DNA of 45,700 bases, from IMG/VR virus record IMGVR_UViG_3300037153_000305, positions 1 to 45,700 of that record. One strand, 5' to 3'. The DNA is from a virus. The notes under the pieces were generated by a model, which saw nothing but the letters and a program-made list of their open reading frames with translations, was not told where the DNA came from and did no database searches. Each line of letters starts with the position of its first letter. Positions within the stretch are counted from its first letter, which is position 1. Shown in pieces: positions 8,949-16,638 of this stretch. Both the position numbers and the translations under genes were made by a program.

Positions 8949-9325
8949 TATTTCACTCCTCGCTTTGCTAGTTCAGTGATTCTTCTGCTTGAATAACTTC
9001 TCAGCCGGCCGTCGTTACGCCGGCAAAAACAAATCTTCGGGAGCGCGGTCCACGGCAAAGCGTCCGCGATCGTTCGGGTGCTGCCTACTGCCATCCGGAT
9101 AAACCAGGCGGGCTCCTGTTCCTTCGCTTCGTCCGGGGCCAGGTCGATGATCTTGGCCATGATAAACAGGTCCGGCATCGAGATCAGGATCCCAGTCAAC
9201 GTGTACTCATCGTAGTCCTCAACAAACTTGGTCATACCGTACTGTTTGTAACGGAGCATCGCGATCTCGATCGCTCGCAGTTTCCTGGGTCGCAGGGTGC
9301 GGATGGTGCGCTGGGACGTGATCAT
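8948..9325 (-). CDS. hypothetical late protein
   Basis: It has 125 residues from ATG at 9325, which overlaps the stop of the protease gene as ATGA (9322-9325). A start 48 bases further upstream would overlap that gene much more and is less likely. The N-terminal 35 residues are basic, and a hydrophobic stretch lies near residues 44-58. Two cysteines lie near the C-terminus (CFC). No known domain is recognised. It lies between the zinc protease and the S74-like protein, in the virion-protein part of the operon. Confidence 0.55.
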   Translation of the reverse strand: MITSQRTIRTLRPRKLRAIEIAMLRYKQYGMTKFVEDYDEYTLTGILISMPDLFIMAKIIDLAPDEAKEQEPAWFIRMAVGSTRTIADALPWTALPKICFCRRNDGRLRSYSSRRITELAKRGVK

Positions 9326-9969
9326 GGTCGGCGTGGTGGTTTTCGCGGGGTTGGCAGGCGAGAGAACGGGCATAGGCCAGGGGGCGGCGTCACCGGGACA
9401 CCTGGGGAGAAAAACGAATTAAGATCCAGGATCGCGCGATCGGCGTCCTGTAATATGCAAGCCGGATATCTTTCGTAGCCAGTCCACATGATCGCAGCCG
9501 GATTGTGATTCGCGGGATGCGGCAGGCCGAAGGTGTGCCCGAGCTCGTGACCGCTCCCGCCGATCGCGCGGCATTGTGTCCAGTTGTGACGGTTGGCGAT
9601 TCCCATGAGAGAGGCGATGTCGTCGCCGGAGAGCAGGGCGATCCCGCTATCGGTGTTTCGGGCCTTAGTTCCGCCGGCGCGTTGGCCAGGGTTCGGCAAC
9701 GTGTCCACGTAAAGCATGTAACTGTCGAGCGGTTGGCTCCAGTGAACGCCGGCCAGGTCGCCGTCCACCGGATTATTCGGAAACCAGGCGGCTTCGTGGG
9801 TCGAGTGATAGACCGTGACGATTGGGTTCGCGAGCGTGAACGTCTTGCCGTTCATCTGCCATTTATACCAGGCCTGCAGATGTTTCGCGCAATTCTCAAT
9901 CGCCTGGGTGCCGATCTCTTCCTTGTCCGCCGGCACGATATAAATGAAATGGACCTTATGATCGTTCAC
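9322..9969 (-). CDS. metzincin-type zinc metalloprotease
   Basis: It has 215 residues with a GTG start at 9969 overlapping the nozzle gene stop. Residues 141-151 read HELGHTFGLPH, a full metzincin zinc site (HExxHxxGxxH; His141, His145, His151, catalytic Glu142). IMWTG at 160-164 fits the Met-turn that metzincins need below the active site. An upstream beta-rich part (residues 45-90) is consistent with the family. The C-terminal 25 residues are Pro/Arg-rich. No signal peptide is seen, so it probably acts in the cytoplasm or in the virion. The substrate is unknown; maturation of virion proteins or degradation of a cell-surface barrier are options. Confidence 0.75.
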   Translation of the reverse strand: MNDHKVHFIYIVPADKEEIGTQAIENCAKHLQAWYKWQMNGKTFTLANPIVTVYHSTHEAAWFPNNPVDGDLAGVHWSQPLDSYMLYVDTLPNPGQRAGGTKARNTDSGIALLSGDDIASLMGIANRHNWTQCRAIGGSGHELGHTFGLPHPANHNPAAIMWTGYERYPACILQDADRAILDLNSFFSPGVPVTPPPGLCPFSRLPTPRKPPRRP

Positions 9970-11747
9970 GCCAGCGTCTTGAATCCTTCCCTGGTTGAGA
10001 TCCCTTCCACGCTCACGGCCACGATATCCAACTCGCCATTAGTGTTCTCGACCTCGATCGAGCACCACCGTCCGTTTTGCCGGATCTGGAATGGCTCAAG
10101 CGTTTGCTGTTTGTTGCCGATAAAGACCGTCGCCGTCGGGTTCAGGAAATCGATCGGGCCATCCGGATACTCCTCGAAATTCTCGATCGCAAACTCCGAA
10201 TCGTCGCCCACGCTGTAATCTTCCCGCATCGGCTGGTCCGGGTCGTCTGTCTCCGGGTTGAAATCGCTCTTGCCGAAAAGGTAAAAACGCCGGCGATCTT
10301 TGGTGATCGTCCCCAGTGGTTTGGTCTCGTTAAATCCGTCCACTACTCCGGTCACCGTGGCCTGCGGATCGTAGCTCCGGATGGCGAGCTGTGCCCGTTG
10401 AAACCGGTTGAACGTATCCGGCCGACCGTAACCGCGGCTGGCCCAGCGTTCCCGGACCGGGATGGAATCGTTATTGATCTGGTCCTCCAGGCCCTCATAC
10501 ATCAGGTAAACCCGGCTGGCCTGGTAATCGATCCCGAACAATCGTTTCCGGCCGTCGTACAGGGTGACCAGTAAATTGTTAATCCGAAAAGTCTCATCAT
10601 CCCACCGGTCCCCTGCGCTATGCCATTCCCGCGATGGCGTGTGAAGCACCGCGATCGCGTTGCAGCCGCCTTTACGGTTGTCGATCGGGAAAGCGAAATA
10701 AGCGTACTCCTCCAGTGTCGCGCTGCAGGCCCATAAGCCGGCCTCATTCCAATTAATCCGATCGAAGAACGGTTGGATCTGCCAGCTCACCGGGGTCGGG
10801 CCTACGGCGATCTGGTCCTGAATCACCTCGGAGATCGCGAAGATCCCAGCGCCGGACCGGGAACTAAACATCACTTCGCGGCCGATCATGACTGGTAGGC
10901 GGATCGACGTGGATCCATGGCTCCCGCTTAACAATCGCTGGCTCATTTGAAAGGGGTCCACGGCGAAGTTTTGCATTAGATGGATCGATTGGTCCATGAA
11001 CACGATGGCCGCGGAGTTGAAATACGGAAGCACACTCGTGATCGCGTCACCTTCGCCAGCGTTAATCCGAAAGACTCCAAGGAAATCGTCGTACTCGCTG
11101 TAGTCCTCGGTCTCGGTCTGAATGATCCGGTTGCGTTCTGGATAGGAGAAATAGCCAGGGTCGTAAAGCAGGATTCTGTCCTGAAAGGGCACGCCCATGA
11201 TGCTGGCCGGGATCACGGTTTTAGTGCCCGAAGCCGCTACAGGATCAAAGGTATGTCCCACCGCGTTGCTTCCGTCCCACACCAGTGGTCCTCCGAAAGT
11301 GAATGGAAACCGGAGCAACATCACCTTGTCGAAAGCCTGCGTAAAATGGACAAGCGACGTGATGCTGCCAGTATTTTGCCCGGCGGCCAGGCCGATCTGT
11401 TTTGGGTCCTTACCGTATTGGAGTTGCCAGATATGGTCCGCTTCCGCGGTGGCGATCAACATCACTTCGTCGCCGTTCGGATTACTATAAATCGCGGAGC
11501 CGATAATCCGGTTTTCAAAAGGCGGATTGAAATCCCCTGGGTCCAGTGTGCCTGGCCTGGGCAGCCATGCGTTGCCGATCAATCGCGTGTTCTCGCCGAC
11601 GGAGATGTAGCCCGGTGGAATCTCGCCCCGGTTGGATCCATCAGGCCGCGGCATATAGATCCCTTTCCAGGGGTTACCGGGCGATGGGTCGCCGTCCGTG
11701 AGCGGCTGCGTGTCGCGACTTCCGAATGCGCCCCAACGATTTCCCAT
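9966..11747 (-). CDS. tail nozzle / tubular protein B-like beta-propeller
   Basis: It has 593 residues, acidic and beta-rich, with repeated segments in which a parameter-value-like strand is followed by an aromatic-Gly turn (such as VWDGSNAVGHTF and RLFGIDYQASRVY). Length, composition and place after the adaptors fit the P22 gp10 / T7 gp12 class of stabilisation or nozzle proteins, which form the distal tube of short tails. The N-terminal PGYISVGENTRLIGNAWLPR stretch resembles the strand that starts these proteins. Assignment rests on length, context and overall look, not on a diagnostic motif. It ends as GTGA with the metzincin gene. Confidence 0.6.
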   Translation of the reverse strand: MGNRWGAFGSRDTQPLTDGDPSPGNPWKGIYMPRPDGSNRGEIPPGYISVGENTRLIGNAWLPRPGTLDPGDFNPPFENRIIGSAIYSNPNGDEVMLIATAEADHIWQLQYGKDPKQIGLAAGQNTGSITSLVHFTQAFDKVMLLRFPFTFGGPLVWDGSNAVGHTFDPVAASGTKTVIPASIMGVPFQDRILLYDPGYFSYPERNRIIQTETEDYSEYDDFLGVFRINAGEGDAITSVLPYFNSAAIVFMDQSIHLMQNFAVDPFQMSQRLLSGSHGSTSIRLPVMIGREVMFSSRSGAGIFAISEVIQDQIAVGPTPVSWQIQPFFDRINWNEAGLWACSATLEEYAYFAFPIDNRKGGCNAIAVLHTPSREWHSAGDRWDDETFRINNLLVTLYDGRKRLFGIDYQASRVYLMYEGLEDQINNDSIPVRERWASRGYGRPDTFNRFQRAQLAIRSYDPQATVTGVVDGFNETKPLGTITKDRRRFYLFGKSDFNPETDDPDQPMREDYSVGDDSEFAIENFEEYPDGPIDFLNPTATVFIGNKQQTLEPFQIRQNGRWCSIEVENTNGELDIVAVSVEGISTREGFKTLA

Positions 11748-11753
11748 AGGCTT

Positions 11754-12065
11754 CTATCCTGGTTTCTCTCCTGTGATCCACACGCTCACTTCGCCCGGCG
11801 TGCCGCTGGGCGTCATTATATCCAAGCCGCCTTCCATCGGGATCGAGCTGTCGAATACGATGATCATGGGTTTTCCGTCAGTCGGGACTGTGAGTGTGAA
11901 ATCCGGCACCACTGTTTTAGGCGAACCGGCCTTGTCCTGGATCCGGAGTTTCCAGGTTGTCCCTGCGTTCCTACAAGCAATCACGACCTGTTTCAGGTGT
12001 CCCATTTCCGCGAAGGGAAATGTGTCGTTGGTCGTGATCCTTACGCCTCGGCCTATTTTAGCCAT
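11754..12065 (-). CDS. small beta-rich virion protein (hypothetical)
   Basis: It has 103 residues, almost entirely predicted strands with Val/Ile/Thr alternation, ending in Gly-Lys-Pro-Gly. No signal peptide, cysteine pair or enzyme motif is present. It lies six bases before the nozzle gene start and after a basic 68-aa protein. Small beta proteins here in podovirus genomes are often tail or fibre accessory proteins, which is the best guess. Confidence 0.55.
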   Translation of the reverse strand: MAKIGRGVRITTNDTFPFAEMGHLKQVVIACRNAGTTWKLRIQDKAGSPKTVVPDFTLTVPTDGKPMIIVFDSSIPMEGGLDIMTPSGTPGEVSVWITGEKPG

Positions 12066-12071
12066 TTCCTT

Positions 12072-12278
12072 TTACCTTAAGATTCCCTGCACTCGTTTGC
12101 CTTCGTCGCGGAGCACGTCGATCAGGATCCGCGATACCACGTGAATGTCGCGTGTGTCCACCTGTGGGTTCTTTAAGTGCGCCTCCAGTTTATCCGCCAT
12201 CTCGATCAACGACTGCGCGTGTACCGGATGTTGTTTCCCTTTGCTCTTGCGCTTCGGCTTCTGGTTTGTCTTAGCCAT
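12072..12278 (-). CDS. 68-aa basic protein
   Basis: The first 17 residues are almost all Lys/Arg/Gln/Ser, followed by an amphipathic helical region (residues 22-66). It overlaps the end of the endolysin-like gene by eight bases. The basic tail suggests nucleic-acid or membrane contact, but nothing identifies a function. Confidence 0.5.
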   Translation of the reverse strand: MAKTNQKPKRKSKGKQHPVHAQSLIEMADKLEAHLKNPQVDTRDIHVVSRILIDVLRDEGKRVQGILR

Positions 12279-12816
12279 GATTCAATTCAACCTCCTCCGC
12301 CTTCTGCCAGGTCGCCCGGATCCGGACCGGCAAATTCACTCCGAGCACCTTCCAAACGTCTGGATTGCAGTCCAGGCCGGCGCCGTTGCGGATATTTCTC
12401 CGATGCGGCATCGTATCGAGCACCCTGGCGATCACACCGTGTCCGTTCGCTTTCACCAGGACCGGTTGCCGGTGCGCGGCGGAGAGCGAGCCCCAGGTCT
12501 CGATGAGATCCTCGGGAGGCAACGCGACAGCCGGCCCGCTTCCCATGACGGTCGAATCCTTCCAATAGCCAATCCCGTTATCTCCGACCCTGAAACATTC
12601 TTCGTCGCTTTTCCCCTGACCCTTGCACAACCGAAACGCGGCCACGTCCGCCGGGTCGGCGAAGCTGGTGGCGATCACCGGGTGCACGCCTTCTGGCAAT
12701 TCTTCCGGGCCCTGGATCAGCTCGGTAAACGCGGCCTGGCTAAGCGGGCCCCAGGCTCCGTCCTGTTTCACGCCCAGGATTCCCTGGATCGCCTGGATCT
12801 GCGTTTTTCTGGTCAT
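12271..12816 (-). CDS. putative endolysin / peptidoglycan-binding protein
   Basis: It has 181 residues. Residues 5-35 look like a PG_binding_1 helical module (IQAIQGILGVKQDGAWGP), the usual cell-wall anchor of lysins. The remainder (about 45-170) has a Cys pair and a beta-rich C-terminal part with VLDTMP and NGAGLDCNP segments that could be a double-psi-barrel-like fold. No classical lysozyme Glu, amidase zinc site or CHAP Cys/His arrangement is clear. It directly follows spanin-like and holin-like genes, so the lysis cassette position supports the call. The catalytic class is unresolved. Confidence 0.5.
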   Translation of the reverse strand: MTRKTQIQAIQGILGVKQDGAWGPLSQAAFTELIQGPEELPEGVHPVIATSFADPADVAAFRLCKGQGKSDEECFRVGDNGIGYWKDSTVMGSGPAVALPPEDLIETWGSLSAAHRQPVLVKANGHGVIARVLDTMPHRRNIRNGAGLDCNPDVWKVLGVNLPVRIRATWQKAEEVELNHG

Positions 12817-12971
12817 ATCAGATAACGAAAATTTCCCTTCTTCATCCGGACCGCTTTCGACAATGCGGTGCGGTTCTTGTGCCCGGCTTCCATGCGGGCG
12901 TGCTTGGTGAGCTTGAGCCAGTATCGGGCGATCGGGTCGCGCTCCAGCTCTTTATCTTTGCCATTCCTCAT
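12813..12971 (-). CDS. 52-aa basic protein in lysis cassette
   Basis: Start ATG at 12971 overlaps the upstream stop as ATGA, and its own stop overlaps the endolysin-like start as ATGA. It is rich in Lys/Arg (a KLTKHARMEAGHKNR segment) with no membrane segment. The function is unknown; the tight coupling on both sides argues that it is translated. Confidence 0.55.
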   Translation of the reverse strand: MRNGKDKELERDPIARYWLKLTKHARMEAGHKNRTALSKAVRMKKGNFRYLI

Positions 12972-13357
12972 AGTCCCAGCGCTCCCGCTTTGAGATAGAG
13001 AAACGCCGCCGCGCTGAGCACCATCGCGCCGATGATCCCCCACTGGATCAGGATCTGGTTGCGTTGTTTCTCGATCTTCACTTCGCTATTCTTCTCCGCG
13101 TCTTTCCAGGCGTCCCGCTCGGCGGCGATCCCGTCGATCTTCGTCTGGAGCCCGGCCGCTTCCTGGTGCGCCTTCGCGAGATCATCTTTCTGCTCGAGCA
13201 TGATCTTCTTCCGGTCCTCGCCGAGCTGGATCAGATGTTTCACCGTGGCCTGGATCTCGCCCCAGCTGAGCTTGGAGATGTCCTCGTCACTTGGTGCTTG
13301 GGCCTGCAGCGCCGCGGCCGCCATGGCCAGGATTAGTATTAGAGCGACTCGTTTCAT
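12968..13357 (-). CDS. i-spanin-like protein: signal peptide, coiled coil, C-terminal membrane segment
   Basis: It has 129 residues. Residues 1-21 are a Sec-type signal peptide ending Ala-Gln-Ala. Residues 35-100 are a charged heptad-rich coiled coil. Residues 101-127 form one transmembrane helix (IQWGIIGAMVLSAAAFLYL). This gives a periplasmic coiled coil anchored at its C-terminal end, the reverse of classical Rz. Its gene overlaps a downstream-encoded basic protein and follows a lipoprotein gene, so it is probably half of a spanin-type system linking inner and outer membranes during lysis. The assignment is by topology and context. Confidence 0.55.
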   Translation of the reverse strand: MKRVALILILAMAAAALQAQAPSDEDISKLSWGEIQATVKHLIQLGEDRKKIMLEQKDDLAKAHQEAAGLQTKIDGIAAERDAWKDAEKNSEVKIEKQRNQILIQWGIIGAMVLSAAAFLYLKAGALGL

Positions 13358-13572
13358 GGACCGACCTTCGGTTTATGCGTTTCAAGCCAGCGATCGATCA
13401 AGACCGCTTTCCGGTCCTCCCGGTCGCCGATCTCCAGGGCTTGCTGGTTCTTGGCAGCCGCTCCTGATACCGCGGCCTGGACCGGGGCCACGCTCGGCGC
13501 CGCCACGTAAGTGGTCTTTGCGCACCCGCTCAGGATTGCAAACAGACCGCCGGTTAAAATGATTGCTCTCAT
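13354..13572 (-). CDS. small lipoprotein, o-spanin candidate
   Basis: It has 72 residues with a short hydrophobic signal and lipobox LSGC, acylated Cys17. The mature part is Ala/Gln/Val-rich, then charged. It is coupled by ATGA to the coiled-coil membrane gene and to the holin-like gene. A small lipoprotein beside a coiled-coil inner-membrane protein is the classic two-component spanin layout (Rz/Rz1 type). Outer-membrane location is inferred from the lipobox and the absence of an Asp at +2 (the +2 residue is Ala). Confidence 0.6.
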   Translation of the reverse strand: MRAIILTGGLFAILSGCAKTTYVAAPSVAPVQAAVSGAAAKNQQALEIGDREDRKAVLIDRWLETHKPKVGP

Positions 13573-13862
13573 GGTTGTTGTTTAGTTGGTTCTAATGGTT
13601 TGGCGTCGCCCTCGCCTGATTTGATCCGGGTAACGACGGATGCGGTCTTGCTTGCCGTGTATGGCAACATGCAAAAGGTCCCGATCGCGATCAGGGTGCC
13701 AGCGTCGGGGAGATTCCCCTCATGCGTGATCTGGTAATAAACGGACGCGGCGATCGACCATGCGAAAAGGATTTCGCTGACGAATCGCCCCATCGATCCG
13801 CTCCCGTCGTCCTCGCTCGCGGTCTGTCTTAGAAATCCGTGTTTTGCTAGTTCGGGTGTCAT
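13569..13862 (-). CDS. putative holin, two membrane segments
   Basis: It has 97 residues from ATG at 13862, preceded by a purine-rich AGAAGAGAGA. This start also gives ATGA coupling to the gene before it; the ATG 33 bases upstream has no such support. Two hydrophobic helices (about residues 32-49 and 58-79) are separated by a short loop, with a charged C-terminal tail. Size, topology and its place first in a cassette with lipoprotein, coiled-coil membrane protein and cell-wall protein fit a class II holin. There is no sequence-specific marker. Confidence 0.55.
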   Translation of the reverse strand: MTPELAKHGFLRQTASEDDGSGSMGRFVSEILFAWSIAASVYYQITHEGNLPDAGTLIAIGTFCMLPYTASKTASVVTRIKSGEGDAKPLEPTKQQP

Positions 13863-14632
13863 TCTCTCTTCTTCTCTATTCCTTGGTTGTGGCAACGAAG
13901 TCGGGACAGGCTAAACGGCCAGTACAAGAGCAACACTGAAGGCACGTGAGTCATTTCTACTGGGCCCAGCTGGTGCACGTTAGTCGGGAACGCTTGCAGA
14001 TTGGTCTTGATCGCTTCGTCGTCCGGGTTGTTGGTGTAAAGCACGTCACCGTTATGGTTCACCAAGTCCGATTTGAACGTGGCGGTGATCACCCGCGAAT
14101 CCGGCGTGGGCCTGGTAAGCCGGATCATCAGCAATGTGGCGTATCCGCCAGCGCCGGCGGGGTTCTGTGGCAGATGGATCTGGCAACCGTCGTCCCGGCC
14201 GCGGGCCCGGACCGTAGGGCCTTCGATAATTTGGACGTTGCCAGTCACATCGGTGAGCTCGTTCTTAGGCCGCCAGAAATTCGCGTTGGAAGTCCCGATC
14301 CCGGCGTCGCTCGAGACTAGCTTGCTCCGGCCGCGAGTCTGGCCGTCTGGGTGGCCCGCTCCGAAGTTGGTGTATCCGATAAACGAGGTCCCGGTCTCTC
14401 GGTCCGTTAAGCCGATAGTGTAGCGATCGTACCGCAAGGTAAAATCGCCGCCGATCGTTTCGGTGAGCCCGCTCGGGTCGTCGTCGTTCGCGGCTTTGGT
14501 GAGGGACAGAAACAAGGCCAATCGTAAATCGGTCCACCCCGGCGCCTGGAATGGTTGGACCCGGCCGGCGCGGACGTTAAAGATCTCCGTCTTATCGGTC
14601 CCGCCTTTGTTATAGATTTCTGCGTCCGCCAT
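13859..14632 (-). CDS. putative minor virion protein
   Basis: It has 257 residues from ATG at 14632, with GAGG seven bases upstream. A longer frame upstream is Arg/Ser-rich shadow. It is a mixed alpha/beta sequence with a low-complexity-free N-terminus (IYNKGGTDKTEIFNV) and no signal peptide. It lies between the second adaptor gene and the lysis cassette, a place for tail or head-tail accessory proteins. No family is recognised. Confidence 0.55.
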   Translation of the reverse strand: MADAEIYNKGGTDKTEIFNVRAGRVQPFQAPGWTDLRLALFLSLTKAANDDDPSGLTETIGGDFTLRYDRYTIGLTDRETGTSFIGYTNFGAGHPDGQTRGRSKLVSSDAGIGTSNANFWRPKNELTDVTGNVQIIEGPTVRARGRDDGCQIHLPQNPAGAGGYATLLMIRLTRPTPDSRVITATFKSDLVNHNGDVLYTNNPDDEAIKTNLQAFPTNVHQLGPVEMTHVPSVLLLYWPFSLSRLRCHNQGIEKKRE

Positions 14633-14636
14633 CGCG

Positions 14637-14789
14637 TTACCTCGAGAAATAAGTTTCGTGCTCGAAATAGCAGTCGCCGATCGTGATCTGGCCGACCAAC
14701 TCTTCGATCGGACCAAGCGGCATCGCCTCGAAATCCTGGATCGCAAACGCGTCCACCACGAAATAAGTGCCTTTCAAAAATCGAATCAT
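14637..14789 (-). CDS. 50-aa hypothetical protein
   Basis: A short frame runs from ATG at 14789 to TAA at 14637 and encodes 50 residues (MIRFLKGTYFVVDAF start). A strong Shine-Dalgarno GGGAGGT lies six bases upstream, the best in the neighbourhood. It fills the gap between two annotated genes with three-base and four-base spacers. It is acidic and aromatic-rich with one Cys and no membrane segment. Too short for most gene callers, it is supported by spacing and ribosome site. Confidence 0.65.
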   Translation of the reverse strand: MIRFLKGTYFVVDAFAIQDFEAMPLGPIEELVGQITIGDCYFEHETYFSR

Positions 14790-14792
14790 GTT

Positions 14793-16298
14793 TTACCTCC
14801 CGTAACGCGTCTTGGGCGCTTGCTGGTCCGTGAGCGGATCGAACTGTGGCGCCAGGATCCGGCCAGCCGTCGCGGCTGTCTCGGCCGGCACCTTGGCTTC
14901 TTCGCCGTCGCCCTTGTCGGTCTGGCCTTGCTCCGCCATCACGTCGGCCAGCATCCCGCGCTCCACCTGGTCCAGTAGCCAGAACGGAAACGACACAGTC
15001 TCCCAATTTGTTGAGCCCGGCGGCACCGTGAGCGCGGCCAGGCCCATGGTGTCCTGGGATGAAAAATCGAGCGCCGGCGCCGCGGCATCGAATTGCGAGC
15101 TGATCCCGGTAAAGAAAGCATCCTGCGCTTGCGCGGCCGACATGGCTGCCACCAGGCCGGCCAGGATCTGCGGCCCCGAGTCGAGCGGCATCGAGGTGTA
15201 TTGGACCAGGTGCTCCGCGTCGTCCGAGCCGTGAAATACAAGTTGATACGTGGCGCCCGAGATCACCTGGCCTTCGGAGATACTGAGCCGGGTCACCTGC
15301 GGCGTGCCCAGGGACGATCCGGTCGGCATGATGTATGGCTGGACCTGGGTGACCGGGAACGGATACAGGATCAGGCCGGTCCCTGGATTGTAACCGGATA
15401 CGCCATTCACGAACACCGAAGCGTGCGCGAGCCGGATCGATTTCGTGGTGGGATTGTAAGTAATCGTAAACCCGCTCAGCCCCACCTGGCCAAGTAAATC
15501 GGCCACGAGCAAAGCACCTATGTCGTCGATCGTCTTGATCCCGTCGCCGTTCTCCGCCACCTGGCCGATGATGGCGCCGGTTGAGTCGAGGATCTGTATG
15601 TCGAATTCGCTAAATGCCGGTGGCGGATCCGGGAGCGTCGCCAGGCTGCTCGCGCTGAGCGTTCGGTTGATAAAGATATCCAGGATCTCCGTTTGCCCTG
15701 GCAGCCCTGCGTTGCCCAGCGTGCGCTCTGCTGTGATTTCTACTGTGAGCGGCGGCGGTTGGGTGATACTGTCGCCGGCCGGGTCGTGGCCCACGTTACC
15801 GTTGGTCTTACTCTTGTAACATTCCCCGGTCACCAGCGAATACGCGAGCTCGTCTTTGGCATAGATTCTATTACTGTCCCACGGCGTGGCGGTGAACTGC
15901 GGGCAGGGCGAGAGATATTTAATCCAGACGCTTGGACCGTGTCTGAATCCGACGTGGATCCCGTTCTCGAGCAACCGAAACGGCGTATCAATCGGCCAGG
16001 GCGTGGTGGTAGGATCCAGTAGGTAAACCTTGAGCACCCGGCCGTAGGTGAGCCGCGACACCACGCTTCCCGGCGGCCCGGCATTGTCGTCGTAAGGCAC
16101 GATGTGGGTCACTGGCACCGGGACTTGTTTGATCTTGGTCCAGTCCGGCCAGTCCTGCGCGTCGTACAACCGGCGAACCCAGCCGTTGGCATAGGTGGCC
16201 AGGGCGTCCGCCTGGTCCTGGAGAAAATCGCGGGTAGGATCCATGCCCATCTTGTAGGCCACGTCCCATAGCACTTGTTGGAATTTTACGTTTCTCAT
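14793..16298 (-). CDS. neck/adaptor protein, paralogue of 23633-24913
   Basis: It has 501 residues from ATG at 16298, four bases after the preceding stop. The opening MRNVKFQQVLWDVAYKMGMD is closely matched by the other copy (MRTVTFQSVFQGVLRRHGLD), and both continue with Pro-Thr and a helical segment. Both carry a YAKDELAYS/TGECY-type segment. In short-tailed phages the adaptor (P22 gp4, T7 gp11 class) forms the ring under the portal. This copy has an extra beta-rich C-terminal half (about residues 200-450) not present in the other, so it may do a different job such as fibre attachment. Confidence 0.6.
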   Translation of the reverse strand: MRNVKFQQVLWDVAYKMGMDPTRDFLQDQADALATYANGWVRRLYDAQDWPDWTKIKQVPVPVTHIVPYDDNAGPPGSVVSRLTYGRVLKVYLLDPTTTPWPIDTPFRLLENGIHVGFRHGPSVWIKYLSPCPQFTATPWDSNRIYAKDELAYSLVTGECYKSKTNGNVGHDPAGDSITQPPPLTVEITAERTLGNAGLPGQTEILDIFINRTLSASSLATLPDPPPAFSEFDIQILDSTGAIIGQVAENGDGIKTIDDIGALLVADLLGQVGLSGFTITYNPTTKSIRLAHASVFVNGVSGYNPGTGLILYPFPVTQVQPYIMPTGSSLGTPQVTRLSISEGQVISGATYQLVFHGSDDAEHLVQYTSMPLDSGPQILAGLVAAMSAAQAQDAFFTGISSQFDAAAPALDFSSQDTMGLAALTVPPGSTNWETVSFPFWLLDQVERGMLADVMAEQGQTDKGDGEEAKVPAETAATAGRILAPQFDPLTDQQAPKTRYGR

Positions 16299-16302
16299 GG
16301 CG

Positions 16303-16638
16303 TCATTGCTGGGCTGGGGGTGTGGCTTTGGCCATGTCGTTAAAGTGATTAACGACAGTCCTAGGCACGCGAAATTGTGCGCCTTCTGCTTTAATTTTCG
16401 CATCGTCGGGGATGGAGTACTTAAACTGCGCTTCCATGGCTTTATAGGTCTTGACCCAATCGGCGCCCACCAGCGTGGAATCGTCCTTGGCAGCTTTCCG
16501 CCGCGGCGCTGGTGCGCTCGGCGCGGCGCGCCGGTGCGTGGCCCGGTGCGTCGATCGTCGCGCTAGCGGTTTCACTTCCAATGTGCAGCTCACGGTCGCG
16601 AGAGCGAGAAACAAGGCTACGTATGTTCTCCATTTCAT
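16303..16638 (-). CDS. lipoprotein, second lysis-like pair
   Basis: It has 111 residues from ATG at 16638, coupled by ATGA to the coiled-coil membrane gene. A hydrophobic signal ends in TVSC (Cys18), a slightly weak lipobox. A basic Arg/Pro/Ala-rich linker (30-60) leads to a compact C-terminal domain that ends in a VNHFNDMAKA helix. It is paired with a membrane coiled-coil protein, like an o-spanin with its i-spanin. It could instead be an exclusion or adhesion lipoprotein. Confidence 0.55.
   Translation of the reverse strand: MKWRTYVALFLALATVSCTLEVKPLARRSTHRATHRRAAPSAPAPRRKAAKDDSTLVGADWVKTYKAMEAQFKYSIPDDAKIKAEGAQFRVPRTVVNHFNDMAKATPPAQQ

Noticed and set aside
10980-12080. 366-codon plus-strand frame opposite the nozzle gene
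   Set aside because: It is antisense shadow with His/Arg-rich sequence and no recognisable domain.
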